A stretch of DNA of 64,000 nt from Petrimonas sp964535975 (GTDB lineage Bacteria; Bacteroidota; Bacteroidia; Bacteroidales; Dysgonomonadaceae). Positions 43,078 through 52,490 of this stretch are shown piece by piece (the first letter of the stretch is position 1; each line of letters starts with the position of its first letter). The position numbers and the translations under genes are program-made. The stretch is from contig CAZHWC010000001.1 in assembly GCA_964535975.1 (NCBI GenBank), positions 5,834 through 69,833 of the forward strand, given 5' to 3'. The notes below the pieces were generated by a model, which was not told the DNA's origin, searched no databases, and saw nothing but the letters and a program-made list of their open reading frames with translations.

Positions 43078-43200
43078 AGTCTTGGTTTTATATGTTGCTT
43101 AACTAACCTCTAAATAAATCTAGGTACCTGTTTTTGATAGTTGAGTAACTATAAATATAACTTGAGTCATTTTAATATTTTCAATAAACATCATAAACTA

Positions 43201-43208
43201 TACTTTTG
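43201..43208 (+). promoter_or_regulatory. -7 box TACTTTTG before lpxC-like gene
   Basis: Perfect TAnnTTTG, 17 bp before ATG 43226; transcript start would fall near 43215, leaving ATG 43226 usable. Confidence 0.5.
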
Positions 43209-43225
43209 GTTTTGATTTAATAAAA

Positions 43226-44200
43226 ATGTATATGAATGATTCAAGTATCGACAAACAAAGAACTTTGGCTAGAAGCTTCACTCTTACAGGTAAGGGGTTG
43301 CATACAGGATTATTGTCAACAATAACTTTTAATCCGGCTAAAGAAAATACGGGTTACAGAATAAGAAGAGTGGATTTACCTGATAAGCCAATTATTGATG
43401 CTTATGCAGAGAATGTGGTGAGTACTAACCGAGGAACGGTGCTTTCTGTTAATGGAGTGCAGGTAGGTACGGTTGAGCATGCGCTGGCTGCTTTGTATGC
43501 CAATGGAATTGATAATTGTTTGATAGATGTGGATGCTCCTGAGTTTCCAATATTAGATGGCAGTTCAATAGAATATGTAAATAAAATATTAGATGTAGGC
43601 ATAGTAGAGCAAACAGCGGTGCGTGAGTATTACACTCCTGAAACTGCAATTGAGTTTTATGATGAGGTTTCTGGTTCCCGCATGTTGTTATCTCCCTCAG
43701 ACAAATTAAGCATACATACTCAAATTTCTTTTGACTCTGTTGTATTGGATGTGCAGAGTGCCAATTTAGAGGATATTTCTGAGTTTAATGAGAAATTCTC
43801 GATGTGTAGAACTTTTGTGTTTGTAAAAGAAATAGAAGCTCTTTTAAAGCATGGATTGATAAAAGGTGGCGATTTGGATAATGCTATTGTAATATATGAT
43901 AATCCTATTCCACAATCGAATTTAAATCAAATTTCTGATATCATGAAGGTGAAACGACATGATGCTGATAAATTGGGATATGTAATGAATAAAGATCTGA
44001 TATATCGAAATGAGCCTGCCCGTCATAAAGTGTTAGATATATTGGGAGATATATCATTGGTCGGCAAGTTTATTAAGGGAACAATCATTTCTGTTCGCCC
44101 TGGGCATAAAGTAAATAATATGTTTGCAAGAGCAATAGTTGAGGACATGAGAAGTGCTTCAAAAACAGAATGTTCATTGTTAAATATGGAGGCTGTGTGA
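43226..44200 (+). CDS. lpxC: LpxC UDP-3-O-acyl-N-acetylglucosamine deacetylase, without FabZ domain
   Basis: 324 residues; commits UDP-acyl-GlcNAc to lipid A by zinc-dependent deacetylation. Zinc ligands and catalytic residues are present: His85 in GTVEHALAAL, His267 and Asp271 in NEPARHKVLDILGD, His294 in RPGHKVNN; also CRTFVFVKEIE and GGDLDNAIV. In the Bacteroidetes I know, LpxC is fused to a C-terminal FabZ dehydratase (about 460 residues); here the gene stops at the domain boundary. It is either an unfused form or a paralogue. The next gene starts one base after its stop. Confidence 0.87.
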   Translation: MYMNDSSIDKQRTLARSFTLTGKGLHTGLLSTITFNPAKENTGYRIRRVDLPDKPIIDAYAENVVSTNRGTVLSVNGVQVGTVEHALAALYANGIDNCLIDVDAPEFPILDGSSIEYVNKILDVGIVEQTAVREYYTPETAIEFYDEVSGSRMLLSPSDKLSIHTQISFDSVVLDVQSANLEDISEFNEKFSMCRTFVFVKEIEALLKHGLIKGGDLDNAIVIYDNPIPQSNLNQISDIMKVKRHDADKLGYVMNKDLIYRNEPARHKVLDILGDISLVGKFIKGTIISVRPGHKVNNMFARAIVEDMRSASKTECSLLNMEAV

Positions 44201-44201
44201 A

Positions 44202-44858
44202 ATGAATACACTATATAAAAGAGCTAAGTTGCGGATATCAAGTAGCTTAATGTTTGTTAGGCCTGAGTATATTTATCTTGTTGGGAATATTATAGTTGCA
44301 TTGGGTTTTGTTTTAGCGGCTTATGTAAATAGATATTGGCTTTTTCTGAGTGTTTTAGCATATGCAGTAAATAGGCTTGGTGTGTATTTAGATGATTACC
44401 TTTTGTGTGTTGGCGATGATGACAAAATGTGGCACAAACTAGTATCGAAGTTTATTTTGGATGGGTTAGGAGTCTCTATATTAGCTTTAGGTTTTATGGT
44501 TTATGTAGGGACTCCTGCCTTTCTATTTGTGGTGATGTTGTTTATGCTATACTCATGGAAAGTGGTGATAGCTTTGTTGCGATATAAAATAGATGAGAAT
44601 TATTTCGTTGATTTTGTTTTAATTGATAATTCTCAAGTCAATTTTCTAATAATGCTTATGATTGTGATGGAGTATTTTATTCCATGGTCGATTGCGTATT
44701 CATCAATATTTTTGATAGCTCTTTTGTTAGTTACAAATATTATAAATATGAAAAAACTATTTGTTGTTGCAAAAGAAAGAGATAGTGATGAAAGAGCCAC
44801 TAGTATCCGTGCAAATTATATAAAAATAATAGATAGTTTTTTCAGGAGAAATATTTAA
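44202..44858 (+). CDS. Membrane protein, possibly a degenerate CDP-alcohol transferase relative
   Basis: 218 residues with six likely membrane helices. N-terminal RAKLRISSSLMFVRPEYIYLVGNI and the following NRLGVYLDDYLL ... KLVSKFILDGLGVSIL sit where CDP-alcohol phosphotransferases have DxxDGxxAR...GxxxDxxxD, but most of the motif acids and Arg are absent. Topology and length fit that superfamily; function does not follow. It is coupled to lpxC, so an envelope-lipid role is possible. Named family not recognised. Confidence 0.5.
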   Translation: MNTLYKRAKLRISSSLMFVRPEYIYLVGNIIVALGFVLAAYVNRYWLFLSVLAYAVNRLGVYLDDYLLCVGDDDKMWHKLVSKFILDGLGVSILALGFMVYVGTPAFLFVVMLFMLYSWKVVIALLRYKIDENYFVDFVLIDNSQVNFLIMLMIVMEYFIPWSIAYSSIFLIALLLVTNIINMKKLFVVAKERDSDERATSIRANYIKIIDSFFRRNI

Positions 44859-44890
44859 ATATATGATAAACATGTTTAAGTATTTCTCCT
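44843..44890. terminator. Convergent terminator hairpin
   Basis: AGGAGAAATA (44843-44852) and TATTTCTCCT (44881-44890) form a perfect 10-bp stem with a 28-nt loop, between the convergent ends of the membrane gene and malQ. Confidence 0.65.
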
Positions 44891-44896
44891 TTCAAA

Positions 44897-47428
44897 CTAC
44901 CTCAACGAGATCTTTTGAATCTCTTTGTTGAAATCTTCGTCATTAATTAGCTCCTCTAATGTTATGTGCATACGCCATCTCCAATAGTGTCTGGGATTTG
45001 ATGGAATATTTATTCTTTCATCTGCAGGATTAGTATTGGATAGGTGTGCCGAAACAGACATCCAGTCTTGCAGTGGCAAAACAACCCACATTGAGGATGA
45101 TTGTATGTGCAGCTGCATTATTTCCTTGCAAATCTGTGGCGTACAATCATGTGGTGCCTCACCTCTGTGGTTGAGGATGTTGTTGTAATAGTTTTGAGTA
45201 GCGTCTCTGTTTTCTTTCCACCATAGGCGTATTGGCGACATGTCATGTGTGGAAGTTGTGGATACAGACAGGTATGGAAGTTTACCCAAATTAGAAAATG
45301 CTGTGTTGTATTCTTTAGGCATTCGCTGAATCTCTAGNNNNNNNNNNNNNNNNNNNNNNNNNNNNNNNNNNNNNNNNNNNNNNNNNNNNNNNNNNNNNNN
45401 NNNNNNNNNNNNNNNNNNNNNNNNNNNNNNNNNNNNNCGTGGATGAAAGCGTTTGTCATTTGTTCTGTCTCTTACAAATAACACTTCGTTGCAAAGCGCA
45501 TACAACCCATCTCTGATTTTCTCACTCTTTTCATCACTATAATTCAAGAACAGTTGTTGAATTTTTCTTTGTGTGTCAACCTCTTCTTTTAGATTGAATA
45601 GTTGATCTTCTTTCTCATTTAAATAATTCTCTATAACTTCTTCGGTATATTCTCCAAATAAATTGTTTAGGAATGATTGGTGAATGAATGGTTTTGTCAT
45701 TCTCTGTTCATCAAATGCAATTCCTGCCATTCGCAGCTCTTCTGCATGATATGGCATTGCGGGGCTGAAGTGTCCCAGCAGGCCTTGCACAGAATGCAGA
45801 GGGATTTCCCAAATTCTAAAAAAACCAAGAATATGATCTATTCTGTATGCATCAAAATAGTCTTCCATCTTTTGAAAGCGATTTCGCCACCAGTTGTAGT
45901 TTTCCGATTCCATCACCTTCCAATTGTATGTGGGGAAGCCCCAATTTTGCCCGAACACTGAAAAGTCATCCGGTGGTGCTCCGGTTTGTGTATCTAAATT
46001 GAAAAGATGTGGTGCAGTCCATGCTTCTATGCTGTCTCTGTTTATTCCAATTGGTATATCGCCCTTTAGGGACACTCCCTTTGAATGAGCATATGCGGTT
46101 GTTTCTTTTAGTTGTTTATCTAAAAGAAATTGCACAAAGCAATAGTAGTTAAAACTGCTTTTGGCAGTGGGGTTATTCTTGAGAAGCTGTTTAATTTTAG
46201 ATTCATTGTACGTTGCATTCTCTCGCCAATTTGGGAAGTGTGCTGTATTATGTTTATCTCTTAAATAGCAGAAAACTGAATAAGGAAAAAGCCATGACTT
46301 ATTGTTGACATAAAAATCCTTGAACTCTTTACTGCTAATTGTGTCGTTTCCTTGTTCTACAAAAAGCTGTTTTGTGTATCTTCTTTTTAAATCATATACT
46401 CTTTTATAGTCAAGGAATTGAAGTTGATTAAGCTCTTCTGCTTCCTGTTCAAATTGTTTGAGCATTAACTTATCCTTAATAGGAAATTGGCTCAATCCTA
46501 AGTATATAGGGTGAAGTGCATAACTTGAAATAGCATTGTATGGATAGGAGTCTGTCCATGTTCCTGTAGTTGTGGTGTCGTTAATTGGAAGTATTTGTAT
46601 CATTTGCTGATTGGTCAGTGATACCCAGTCAACCATCTTCTTTAGGTCGTAAAAGTCTCCGATGCCGAAGCTGTCATTGCTGCGTAATGAGAATACAGGT
46701 ATTGCAGTGCCGCTCCCTTTAAAATGGAATGATTCGTAGTTGAACTGCATAGCCATTTCCACTTGCACAAGATTTGTTTGATCTTTATTTTCAATTTGCA
46801 ACATTCTGTTTTCGCCATATTCCCAATATATTGCTTCTTTTGTACGTGAATCTACTATCACAAACTTATACTCTGTTTCGTCTTGCAAGTTCTTAGTGTT
46901 GATTATAACTTGCCATACTGCATCACCAATGTTATTAAGAGGAATTGCTTTTTGCAAATCCCAATTGCCTAAATAGTTGCTCTTTCCCGAGAGTACCAGG
47001 TGTTGACCACTCTTAGCATATGGACAGATTATATTTAGTACTAAACTATTATTGAAGTATCGTGGAGCTGCACTGTTGGTTTTGTGAGCAAATATACTTT
47101 TGCTAAATGCCGCAGTGTATAGATAGTTGTGAAAGGGTTCGTCTTTCCAGTAGTCGTTTACAGAATAGTCTTTTGATTTTGTAATGTGTATCCTTCGATG
47201 CTCTCCCCATTCTGTTCGTGAAATGATGCTGTGTTCTTTAATGAAGTAGAAATACTGAAGTGCGCCTACGGTTTGAGTGCTTATTGTTAATGTCCAGTTT
47301 TTATTATTGTAGTTTAATTTTTGTGCTTTGCTAATATCCATATTGCCAAGTTCGGGAATAGAGCCACAGATGAATATCTCTTCGCCAAAATTTGTGTTGT
47401 AGTTTATGTTAAACTTGATTTTGCTCAT
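44897..47428 (-). CDS. malQ: 4-alpha-glucanotransferase (GH77) with two CBM20 modules, interrupted by an assembly gap
   Basis: 843 codons counting 34 from the N-run. Two starch-binding CBM20 domains (about 1-105 and 125-235: LVLSGKSNYLGNWDLQKAIPLNN) precede the GH77 barrel (about 245-840), with nucleophile in FDAYRIDHILGFFRIWEIP and STTSTHDMSPIRLWW. It disproportionates maltodextrins. The gap (45338-45437) falls between RFHP and LEIQRMPK, where other MalQ proteins have about 80 residues including the acid/base CGEDLG motif, so about 240 bp is probably missing and only 100 N are shown. The frame is preserved across the placeholder. Confidence 0.9.
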   Translation of the reverse strand: MSKIKFNINYNTNFGEEIFICGSIPELGNMDISKAQKLNYNNKNWTLTISTQTVGALQYFYFIKEHSIISRTEWGEHRRIHITKSKDYSVNDYWKDEPFHNYLYTAAFSKSIFAHKTNSAAPRYFNNSLVLNIICPYAKSGQHLVLSGKSNYLGNWDLQKAIPLNNIGDAVWQVIINTKNLQDETEYKFVIVDSRTKEAIYWEYGENRMLQIENKDQTNLVQVEMAMQFNYESFHFKGSGTAIPVFSLRSNDSFGIGDFYDLKKMVDWVSLTNQQMIQILPINDTTTTGTWTDSYPYNAISSYALHPIYLGLSQFPIKDKLMLKQFEQEAEELNQLQFLDYKRVYDLKRRYTKQLFVEQGNDTISSKEFKDFYVNNKSWLFPYSVFCYLRDKHNTAHFPNWRENATYNESKIKQLLKNNPTAKSSFNYYCFVQFLLDKQLKETTAYAHSKGVSLKGDIPIGINRDSIEAWTAPHLFNLDTQTGAPPDDFSVFGQNWGFPTYNWKVMESENYNWWRNRFQKMEDYFDAYRIDHILGFFRIWEIPLHSVQGLLGHFSPAMPYHAEELRMAGIAFDEQRMTKPFIHQSFLNNLFGEYTEEVIENYLNEKEDQLFNLKEEVDTQRKIQQLFLNYSDEKSEKIRDGLYALCNEVLFVRDRTNDKRFHPXXXXXXXXXXXXXXXXXXXXXXXXXXXXXXXXXXLEIQRMPKEYNTAFSNLGKLPYLSVSTTSTHDMSPIRLWWKENRDATQNYYNNILNHRGEAPHDCTPQICKEIMQLHIQSSSMWVVLPLQDWMSVSAHLSNTNPADERINIPSNPRHYWRWRMHITLEELINDEDFNKEIQKISLR
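45338..45437. other. Assembly gap (100 N) inside malQ
   Basis: Exactly 100 ambiguous bases, the conventional scaffold placeholder. True length unknown, probably about 240 bp. Confidence 0.99.
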
Positions 47429-47555
47429 AGTAGTATATGTTTAAGTTGTTATATGGTTAAAAAAATAAGTGACAACACAACGACTGTGCCCGTCTTTGTT
47501 GTTGCCACTTATTGTATATAATGTTTTTAGTGTATGTTTTGTTTATTCCTTTTCT

Positions 47556-49226
47556 CTATAAGAATAAGAGAATTATTAGCTGTGCTGTAATTACTCTTAA
47601 AAACATTGTGAGTGGATAAACAGTTGCATAACTAACCGCCGGAATATCATTCCCTGCTAATTGATTGGCATAAGATAGGGCAGGAGGGTCTGTCATACTT
47701 CCTGCAATCAATCCCATAAGAGTGAAATAGTTTATTTTGAAAATTTTTCTTCCTATAGTTCCTATAACCAACAGAGGCACCACAGTAATAATAAATCCGT
47801 ATCCAATCCAAACATATCCTCCGTTCATAATAGTCTCCACAAATCCGTTACCCGCACTAAGTCCCACACAGGCAAGGAAGAGAGCAATACCAACTTCTCT
47901 TAGCATCAGGTTTGCACTCATTGTGGTGTATGTAACAAATCCATATTTGGGTCCAAATTTGCTAATTAGGATTGCAACAATGAGTGGGCCTCCGGCCAAT
48001 CCCAGTTTTACCGGTTGAGGTATTCCTGGGAATGCAAATGGAATGCTTCCAACTAATACTCCCAATGCTATGCCAATGAATATGAATACCAGATTGGGTT
48101 CGTGTAGTCTCTTTAGAGAGTTTCCTAAAAACTTCTCTACATTTTTAATTGATTCCTCTGTACCTACAACTGTTACTCGGTCACCTAGCTGTAGTTGCAA
48201 TCTTGGGTCAGCTATCAAGTCAACACCGGCACGGTTTACTCGTGTGATGTTTATATCAAACATCTTTCTGAGCTTTAGTGAACCTATAGCCTTGCCATTT
48301 ATTTCTGATTTTGTTACATTTATTCTTCTGGATATAAGTGTTTCGTTAAGTTCGCTCCACTCTTTTCTATCCATATCAATTTTTTCTCCAATAAGAGCCT
48401 CTATGGTTTCAATGTTCTGAAGGTTTGTAACTACTAGAACTTTGTCGCCCTCGCTAAGGACTGTATCGGGTTGTGGCACCACCAGAGAGTTGTCGTTTAT
48501 ATTTAATAGTCGTGAGAATACAAAATCCTTGTCAATAAGGCTTTTAATCTCATATATTTGTTTATCAAATATTGCAGGATTTTTTACTACTAAAGAAAAC
48601 ATATGTGCTTCTGTCATTTTTGAAGCACTTCCGGTGTCAAGCTGTTTAGTTTCTCTGTCAATATTTATTCTAAAAATAAATCGATATAGAATTAAACATG
48701 TAATGATACCTACAACTCCAAGCGGGTATGCTACAGCATATCCCATTGCTATGGATGGGTCGTGAGAACCTGTAGCATCAAAGTATGTTTGTTGTGCAGC
48801 TCCAAGTCCAGGAGTATTTGTTACAGCACCCGAAAGGATACCTACCATTGTGGAAATTGGCAGTCCGGTCACGGCGTGTATTATGTATGTGGTGGTTACA
48901 CCCAAAAGTACAACTCCTGCTGCAAGCATGTTTAGTGTGATTCCACCCTCTTTGAAAGAGGCAAAAAAGCTTGGCCCAACTTGCATACCAATAGAATAGA
49001 TAAATAGTATGAGACCAAATTCTTTAATAAAGTGAAGAATGTGTTCGTCAATTCCCAGTCCAAAGTGTCCAAAGAATATGCCGACAAATAAAATCCATGT
49101 AATTCCTAATGAGATGCCGAAAATCTTTATTCTTCCTAGCAATATACCCATTGAAATTACCAACGCAAGAACAAAGATTGCATGTGCAACCCCTGTTCCA
49201 AATAACAGTTCGTTAATCCAATTCAT
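47556..49226 (-). CDS. AspT/YidE-family transporter with two RCK_C domains
   Basis: 556 residues in the AAE transporter layout: five to six helices (about 1-185), two central TrkA_C (RCK_C) regulatory domains (about 205-285 and 290-375, with EGDKVLVVTNLQNIE and LGDRVTVVGTEESI), then five to six helices (about 385-556). The repeated GPxFF/GP and GLGAAQQTYFDATGSHDPSIAMGYAVAYPLGV motifs are typical. Members exchange amino acids or dicarboxylates; substrate here is not known. Single gene. Confidence 0.88.
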   Translation of the reverse strand: MNWINELLFGTGVAHAIFVLALVISMGILLGRIKIFGISLGITWILFVGIFFGHFGLGIDEHILHFIKEFGLILFIYSIGMQVGPSFFASFKEGGITLNMLAAGVVLLGVTTTYIIHAVTGLPISTMVGILSGAVTNTPGLGAAQQTYFDATGSHDPSIAMGYAVAYPLGVVGIITCLILYRFIFRINIDRETKQLDTGSASKMTEAHMFSLVVKNPAIFDKQIYEIKSLIDKDFVFSRLLNINDNSLVVPQPDTVLSEGDKVLVVTNLQNIETIEALIGEKIDMDRKEWSELNETLISRRINVTKSEINGKAIGSLKLRKMFDINITRVNRAGVDLIADPRLQLQLGDRVTVVGTEESIKNVEKFLGNSLKRLHEPNLVFIFIGIALGVLVGSIPFAFPGIPQPVKLGLAGGPLIVAILISKFGPKYGFVTYTTMSANLMLREVGIALFLACVGLSAGNGFVETIMNGGYVWIGYGFIITVVPLLVIGTIGRKIFKINYFTLMGLIAGSMTDPPALSYANQLAGNDIPAVSYATVYPLTMFLRVITAQLIILLFL

Positions 49227-49323
49227 AAAAAAGTGAGTATTTCTATCAAAAAATTTGTAGCTGCAAAGTTACTGAAATTAAGTGTAGAAGCCAAAATGCT
49301 TTTCTTTTAGGTGATTGTTTGGT

Positions 49324-50166
49324 TTATTTTCTACATACCACCGACACCCAATTGTCTTTATCTGTATAATGGTCGAAAACAAGTTCGTTTTCCATACACT
49401 TTTCAGAGATTAAAGGTATATCTTGTTGGTAAAAGCCGCTCATAATTAATTTGCCTCCTGCGTTTAGTACATCAGAATATGCAGGAATGTCTTCTAATAG
49501 TATATTCCTATTGATGTTTGCTAATATAACATCGTATTTTTTGTCACCTAACAGGGCTGCATCTCCAAGTAGTACTTCAATATTGTTGATGTTGTTAAGA
49601 CCTATGTTTTCTATAGCATTGTTGTATGCCCATTCGTCAATGTCTATTGCTGTAATGTTTTTGGAGCCACGCATTGATGCCAAAATTGCCAAAATTGCAG
49701 TTCCGCATCCCATGTCCAATACGTCTTTGTCAGCTAGGTTTAGCTTAAGAATTTCTGAAATCATTAAACCTGTAGTCTGGTGATGTCCTGTTCCAAATGA
49801 CATTTTGGGGTCAATTTGTATTTGGTAATCATACTTTTCCTTTTCCTCCGGTTTGTTGAATGAGCTATATATAATGCACTTGTCCTCAAATGTTATGGGT
49901 TTGAAAAAGTTCTTTTCCCATTCCTCATTCCAGTTTTTATCTTCAATTGCTTTAAACGAATATGTAATTGTTGCGTCAAAAGGGAAGATTTCAATTATTT
50001 TGTCGATTATCATTGTTGAGAATTTTTCTCCTGTGATATATGCCAAAAGATTTTCTTCTGATTGAACGAAACTTTCAAATCCAACTTCAGAAAGGTTGGC
50101 CGAAAGGATGTCATAAAGATCCTCTGAGTGAGGGGTGCTATTAAAAATAACTTCTATGTATCTCAT
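49324..50166 (-). CDS. prmA: Ribosomal protein L11 methyltransferase
   Basis: 280 residues; SAM-dependent trimethylation of L11. MSFGTGHHQTTGLM and DMGCGTAILAILASMRG (SAM motif I), IDIDEWAYNNAIENI, and VILANINRNIL are the PrmA signatures. N-terminal recognition domain (about 1-90) is present. Single minus-strand gene. Confidence 0.95.
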   Translation of the reverse strand: MRYIEVIFNSTPHSEDLYDILSANLSEVGFESFVQSEENLLAYITGEKFSTMIIDKIIEIFPFDATITYSFKAIEDKNWNEEWEKNFFKPITFEDKCIIYSSFNKPEEKEKYDYQIQIDPKMSFGTGHHQTTGLMISEILKLNLADKDVLDMGCGTAILAILASMRGSKNITAIDIDEWAYNNAIENIGLNNINNIEVLLGDAALLGDKKYDVILANINRNILLEDIPAYSDVLNAGGKLIMSGFYQQDIPLISEKCMENELVFDHYTDKDNWVSVVCRK

Positions 50167-50344
50167 TTTATTCTATTGAAAAATTTTGATACAAAAGTAG
50201 TTCTTTTTTATAATCCTCAATTTCTAAAAAATCATTTAATATGTGATTGAATTGTTTAGTATTGTTAGAAAATGTCAGTTTATTGAAAATTGAAATAATA
50301 GATTACACTATTTGTCTTACTTTTACGATATAAAATAGAGCATA

Positions 50345-51421
50345 ATGAAGAAATTTATAAATATATTAATCAGTTTTTTGATATTGACCTTTACTCTGCA
50401 TGCACAGGTTAGTACTGTAGAGTCTCTTATTAGTGAGGGTGTTAAGTTGCATGATTCGTTAGAGTATAAACTTGCAATTGAGAAGTTTGAGAGCGCTTTA
50501 AAGCTTAATCCAAAATCTACTCTTGCTCTTTATGAGTTGTCTCTCTCTTATCTGGAGCTTAAAGATTTTGAAAATGCTGCAAAATATAGCACAAAAGTGA
50601 TTAATGCAAATGACCATTCATTACTTATTGGAGCGTATGCTGTGAAAAGTGAAGCTTTGGAAGGTCTGGATAAAATTGATGATGCAATTGTCTTATTGCA
50701 AGAAGGTTTGGATAAAATTGGAGAATCATATTTGTTGCATTTCAATTTAGCTTTGAACTATTATAAAAAAAATGATATTGATAAGACGCTTGAACATGTA
50801 AATAGGGCTATCGAAATTGATAAGACCTTCAGTGGAGCATTTTTATTGTCTGCTTATGCTCAGCGTGACAAGGGTCTGTGGATACGTTGTATATATTCAT
50901 TTCAGATGTTTTTGTTGTTGGAGCCGGACTCAAAGAGAGCACGAAGTGCTTTTGAGGAGATGTTGGAAGCTATGACTATAGTCACTCCCTCAAGTGAAAA
51001 GCCTGTTCAGAGATCTTTTATTCAAATGCAGATGAATAAAAACAAGGCTGAAAATCTGTCATCTCTGCCAATAGATCCTTTCCCTACAGATGATTTGGGA
51101 GACAGGGTATTGATTCACAATAAGATTAAACAAACGCTGGATTCTTTGAGAGGAGATTCAACCGATCTTGATTTGTTTGTAGCTTTCAAGGAGGTGAACA
51201 GAACTATTTTGGAGGGATTGACAAGTGATGGAGGAGAAGAGGTTGCACCCGATAATTTTTGGTCTTTCAAATATCCATTCTTTAAGAGCATCCTCAATTC
51301 GGATTATTATGATACGTTTTGCCGATATATCAGCGTTTCATACTTGCCCGAATCTCTAAAATGGTGGGAGGAGAATCAGGAAGAGGCTAAAAGCTTTATC
51401 AACTGGTTTGAAAAGGGATAA
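50345..51421 (+). CDS. Periplasmic TPR protein
   Basis: 358 residues with signal peptide (1-21, ending LHAQ). About five TPR units occupy 25-200 (e.g. AIEKFESALKLNPKSTLALYELSLSYL and HVNRAIEIDKTFSGAFLLSAYAQ). The C-terminal part (about 215-358) is a non-repeat region with conserved aromatic blocks (NFWSFKYPFFKSI, SYLPESLKWWEE). Similar proteins are common in Bacteroidetes; function unknown. A transcript could run into the sigma operon, but a -7 box lies between. Confidence 0.8.
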   Translation: MKKFINILISFLILTFTLHAQVSTVESLISEGVKLHDSLEYKLAIEKFESALKLNPKSTLALYELSLSYLELKDFENAAKYSTKVINANDHSLLIGAYAVKSEALEGLDKIDDAIVLLQEGLDKIGESYLLHFNLALNYYKKNDIDKTLEHVNRAIEIDKTFSGAFLLSAYAQRDKGLWIRCIYSFQMFLLLEPDSKRARSAFEEMLEAMTIVTPSSEKPVQRSFIQMQMNKNKAENLSSLPIDPFPTDDLGDRVLIHNKIKQTLDSLRGDSTDLDLFVAFKEVNRTILEGLTSDGGEEVAPDNFWSFKYPFFKSILNSDYYDTFCRYISVSYLPESLKWWEENQEEAKSFINWFEKG

Positions 51422-51447
51422 GATAATAGTGGTATATAAAAAAATAC

Positions 51448-51455
51448 TATCTTTG
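51448..51455 (+). promoter_or_regulatory. -7 box TATCTTTG of sigma-factor operon
   Basis: Perfect TAnnTTTG, 22 bp before ATG 51477. The match to the housekeeping consensus argues that the operon is at least partly constitutive. Confidence 0.5.
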
Positions 51456-51476
51456 TAGTTCATCTTCAAACCTTTT

Positions 51477-52028
51477 ATGGAAAAAATTAAAGAAGAACAA
51501 TTATTAGAAGAGTTGCGAAAGCCATCAACACAGAAGAAGGCTTTCGCAACTCTTGTGTCTGAATATAGTGAACGAATATATTGGCAGATACGAAAAATGG
51601 TGTTGTCGCATGATGATGCTAATGATATTTTGCAAGATGTCTTTATTAAGGCATGGATGAATATTGATAACTTTAGAGGTGAATCTAAGCTAAGCACATG
51701 GTTGTACAGAATTGCAATTAATGAGAGCATAACGTTTATTAATAAAAAACGAAATCAAAATAATATCTCTGTTGATGATGATGATTCTTTTCTTCTTAAT
51801 ACTTTGGAGGGAGATGAATTCTTTGACGGTGATAATGCTCAAAAGCTATTACAACATGCAGTATTGACATTGCCTGAGAAACAAAAACTGGTATTTCAAA
51901 TGAAATATTTTGAAGAAATGAAGTATGAAGATATATCTGAAATATTGGGGACGTCAGTAGGAGCTCTTAAAGCTTCTTTTCATCATGCGGTTAAAAAGAT
52001 AGAAAAATTTTTAACAGATTCCAATTAA
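51477..52028 (+). CDS. ECF-type RNA polymerase sigma factor
   Basis: 183 residues with sigma region 2 (about 20-90: YSERIYWQIRKMVLSHDDANDILQDVFIKAWMNIDNFR ... LSTWLYRIAINESI) and region 4 (about 120-178: LPEKQKLVFQMKYFEEMKYEDISEILGTSVGALKASFHHAVKKI). Followed at short distance by an anti-sigma-like membrane protein and a Spy-like periplasmic protein, forming an envelope-stress-type unit. Target promoter unknown. Confidence 0.93.
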   Translation: MEKIKEEQLLEELRKPSTQKKAFATLVSEYSERIYWQIRKMVLSHDDANDILQDVFIKAWMNIDNFRGESKLSTWLYRIAINESITFINKKRNQNNISVDDDDSFLLNTLEGDEFFDGDNAQKLLQHAVLTLPEKQKLVFQMKYFEEMKYEDISEILGTSVGALKASFHHAVKKIEKFLTDSN

Positions 52029-52084
52029 ACCTTTAGATGCACTGTATGTCTATCTTACATAAGAAGCACAAACATTTTACTAGT

Positions 52085-52453
52085 ATGAAGTCAGATATAA
52101 ATAAACTAAGCGATATAGATTACCAAAATCCCTTTACTGTGCCTGAGGGTTATTTCGAAGGTCTTACAGAAAAGGTGATGGGTAACTTGCCTAAAAAGAA
52201 AGTGGAAGCACCTATCACGATTTCTATGTGGTCAAGGGTAAAGCCATGGTTTTATATGGCGGGTATGTTTGTTGGGATTTTCTTTTTTATTCAATTGCTT
52301 CTCAAAAGTACTTCTGCTGATAATTATACTGCAAGTTCCAATAAGTATTGGTTTGAAGTTCAGGTTTCAGAAGATGAATTCTTTGATTATTTAGAAGATC
52401 AGTTGATTAATGATGGATATTACGATTACATGTATAATCAGGTAGCTTTTTAA
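52085..52453 (+). CDS. Anti-sigma-like membrane protein
   Basis: 122 residues from ATG 52085 (an ATG at 52037 would add 16 residues but lacks the usual beginning). The segment NPFTVPEGYFEGLTEKVMGNLPKK is characteristic of small proteins encoded after ECF sigma factors in Bacteroidetes. One membrane helix follows (about 58-78 from this start, WFYMAGMFVGIFFFIQLLL), then an acidic tail with SEDEFFDYLEDQLINDGYYDY. It probably holds the sigma factor; RseP-type proteolysis could release it. Inferred from context. Confidence 0.7.
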   Translation: MKSDINKLSDIDYQNPFTVPEGYFEGLTEKVMGNLPKKKVEAPITISMWSRVKPWFYMAGMFVGIFFFIQLLLKSTSADNYTASSNKYWFEVQVSEDEFFDYLEDQLINDGYYDYMYNQVAF

Positions 52454-52490
52454 TTTTAGTTTTTAATATTCGAATAGTCAAATATAAGTT

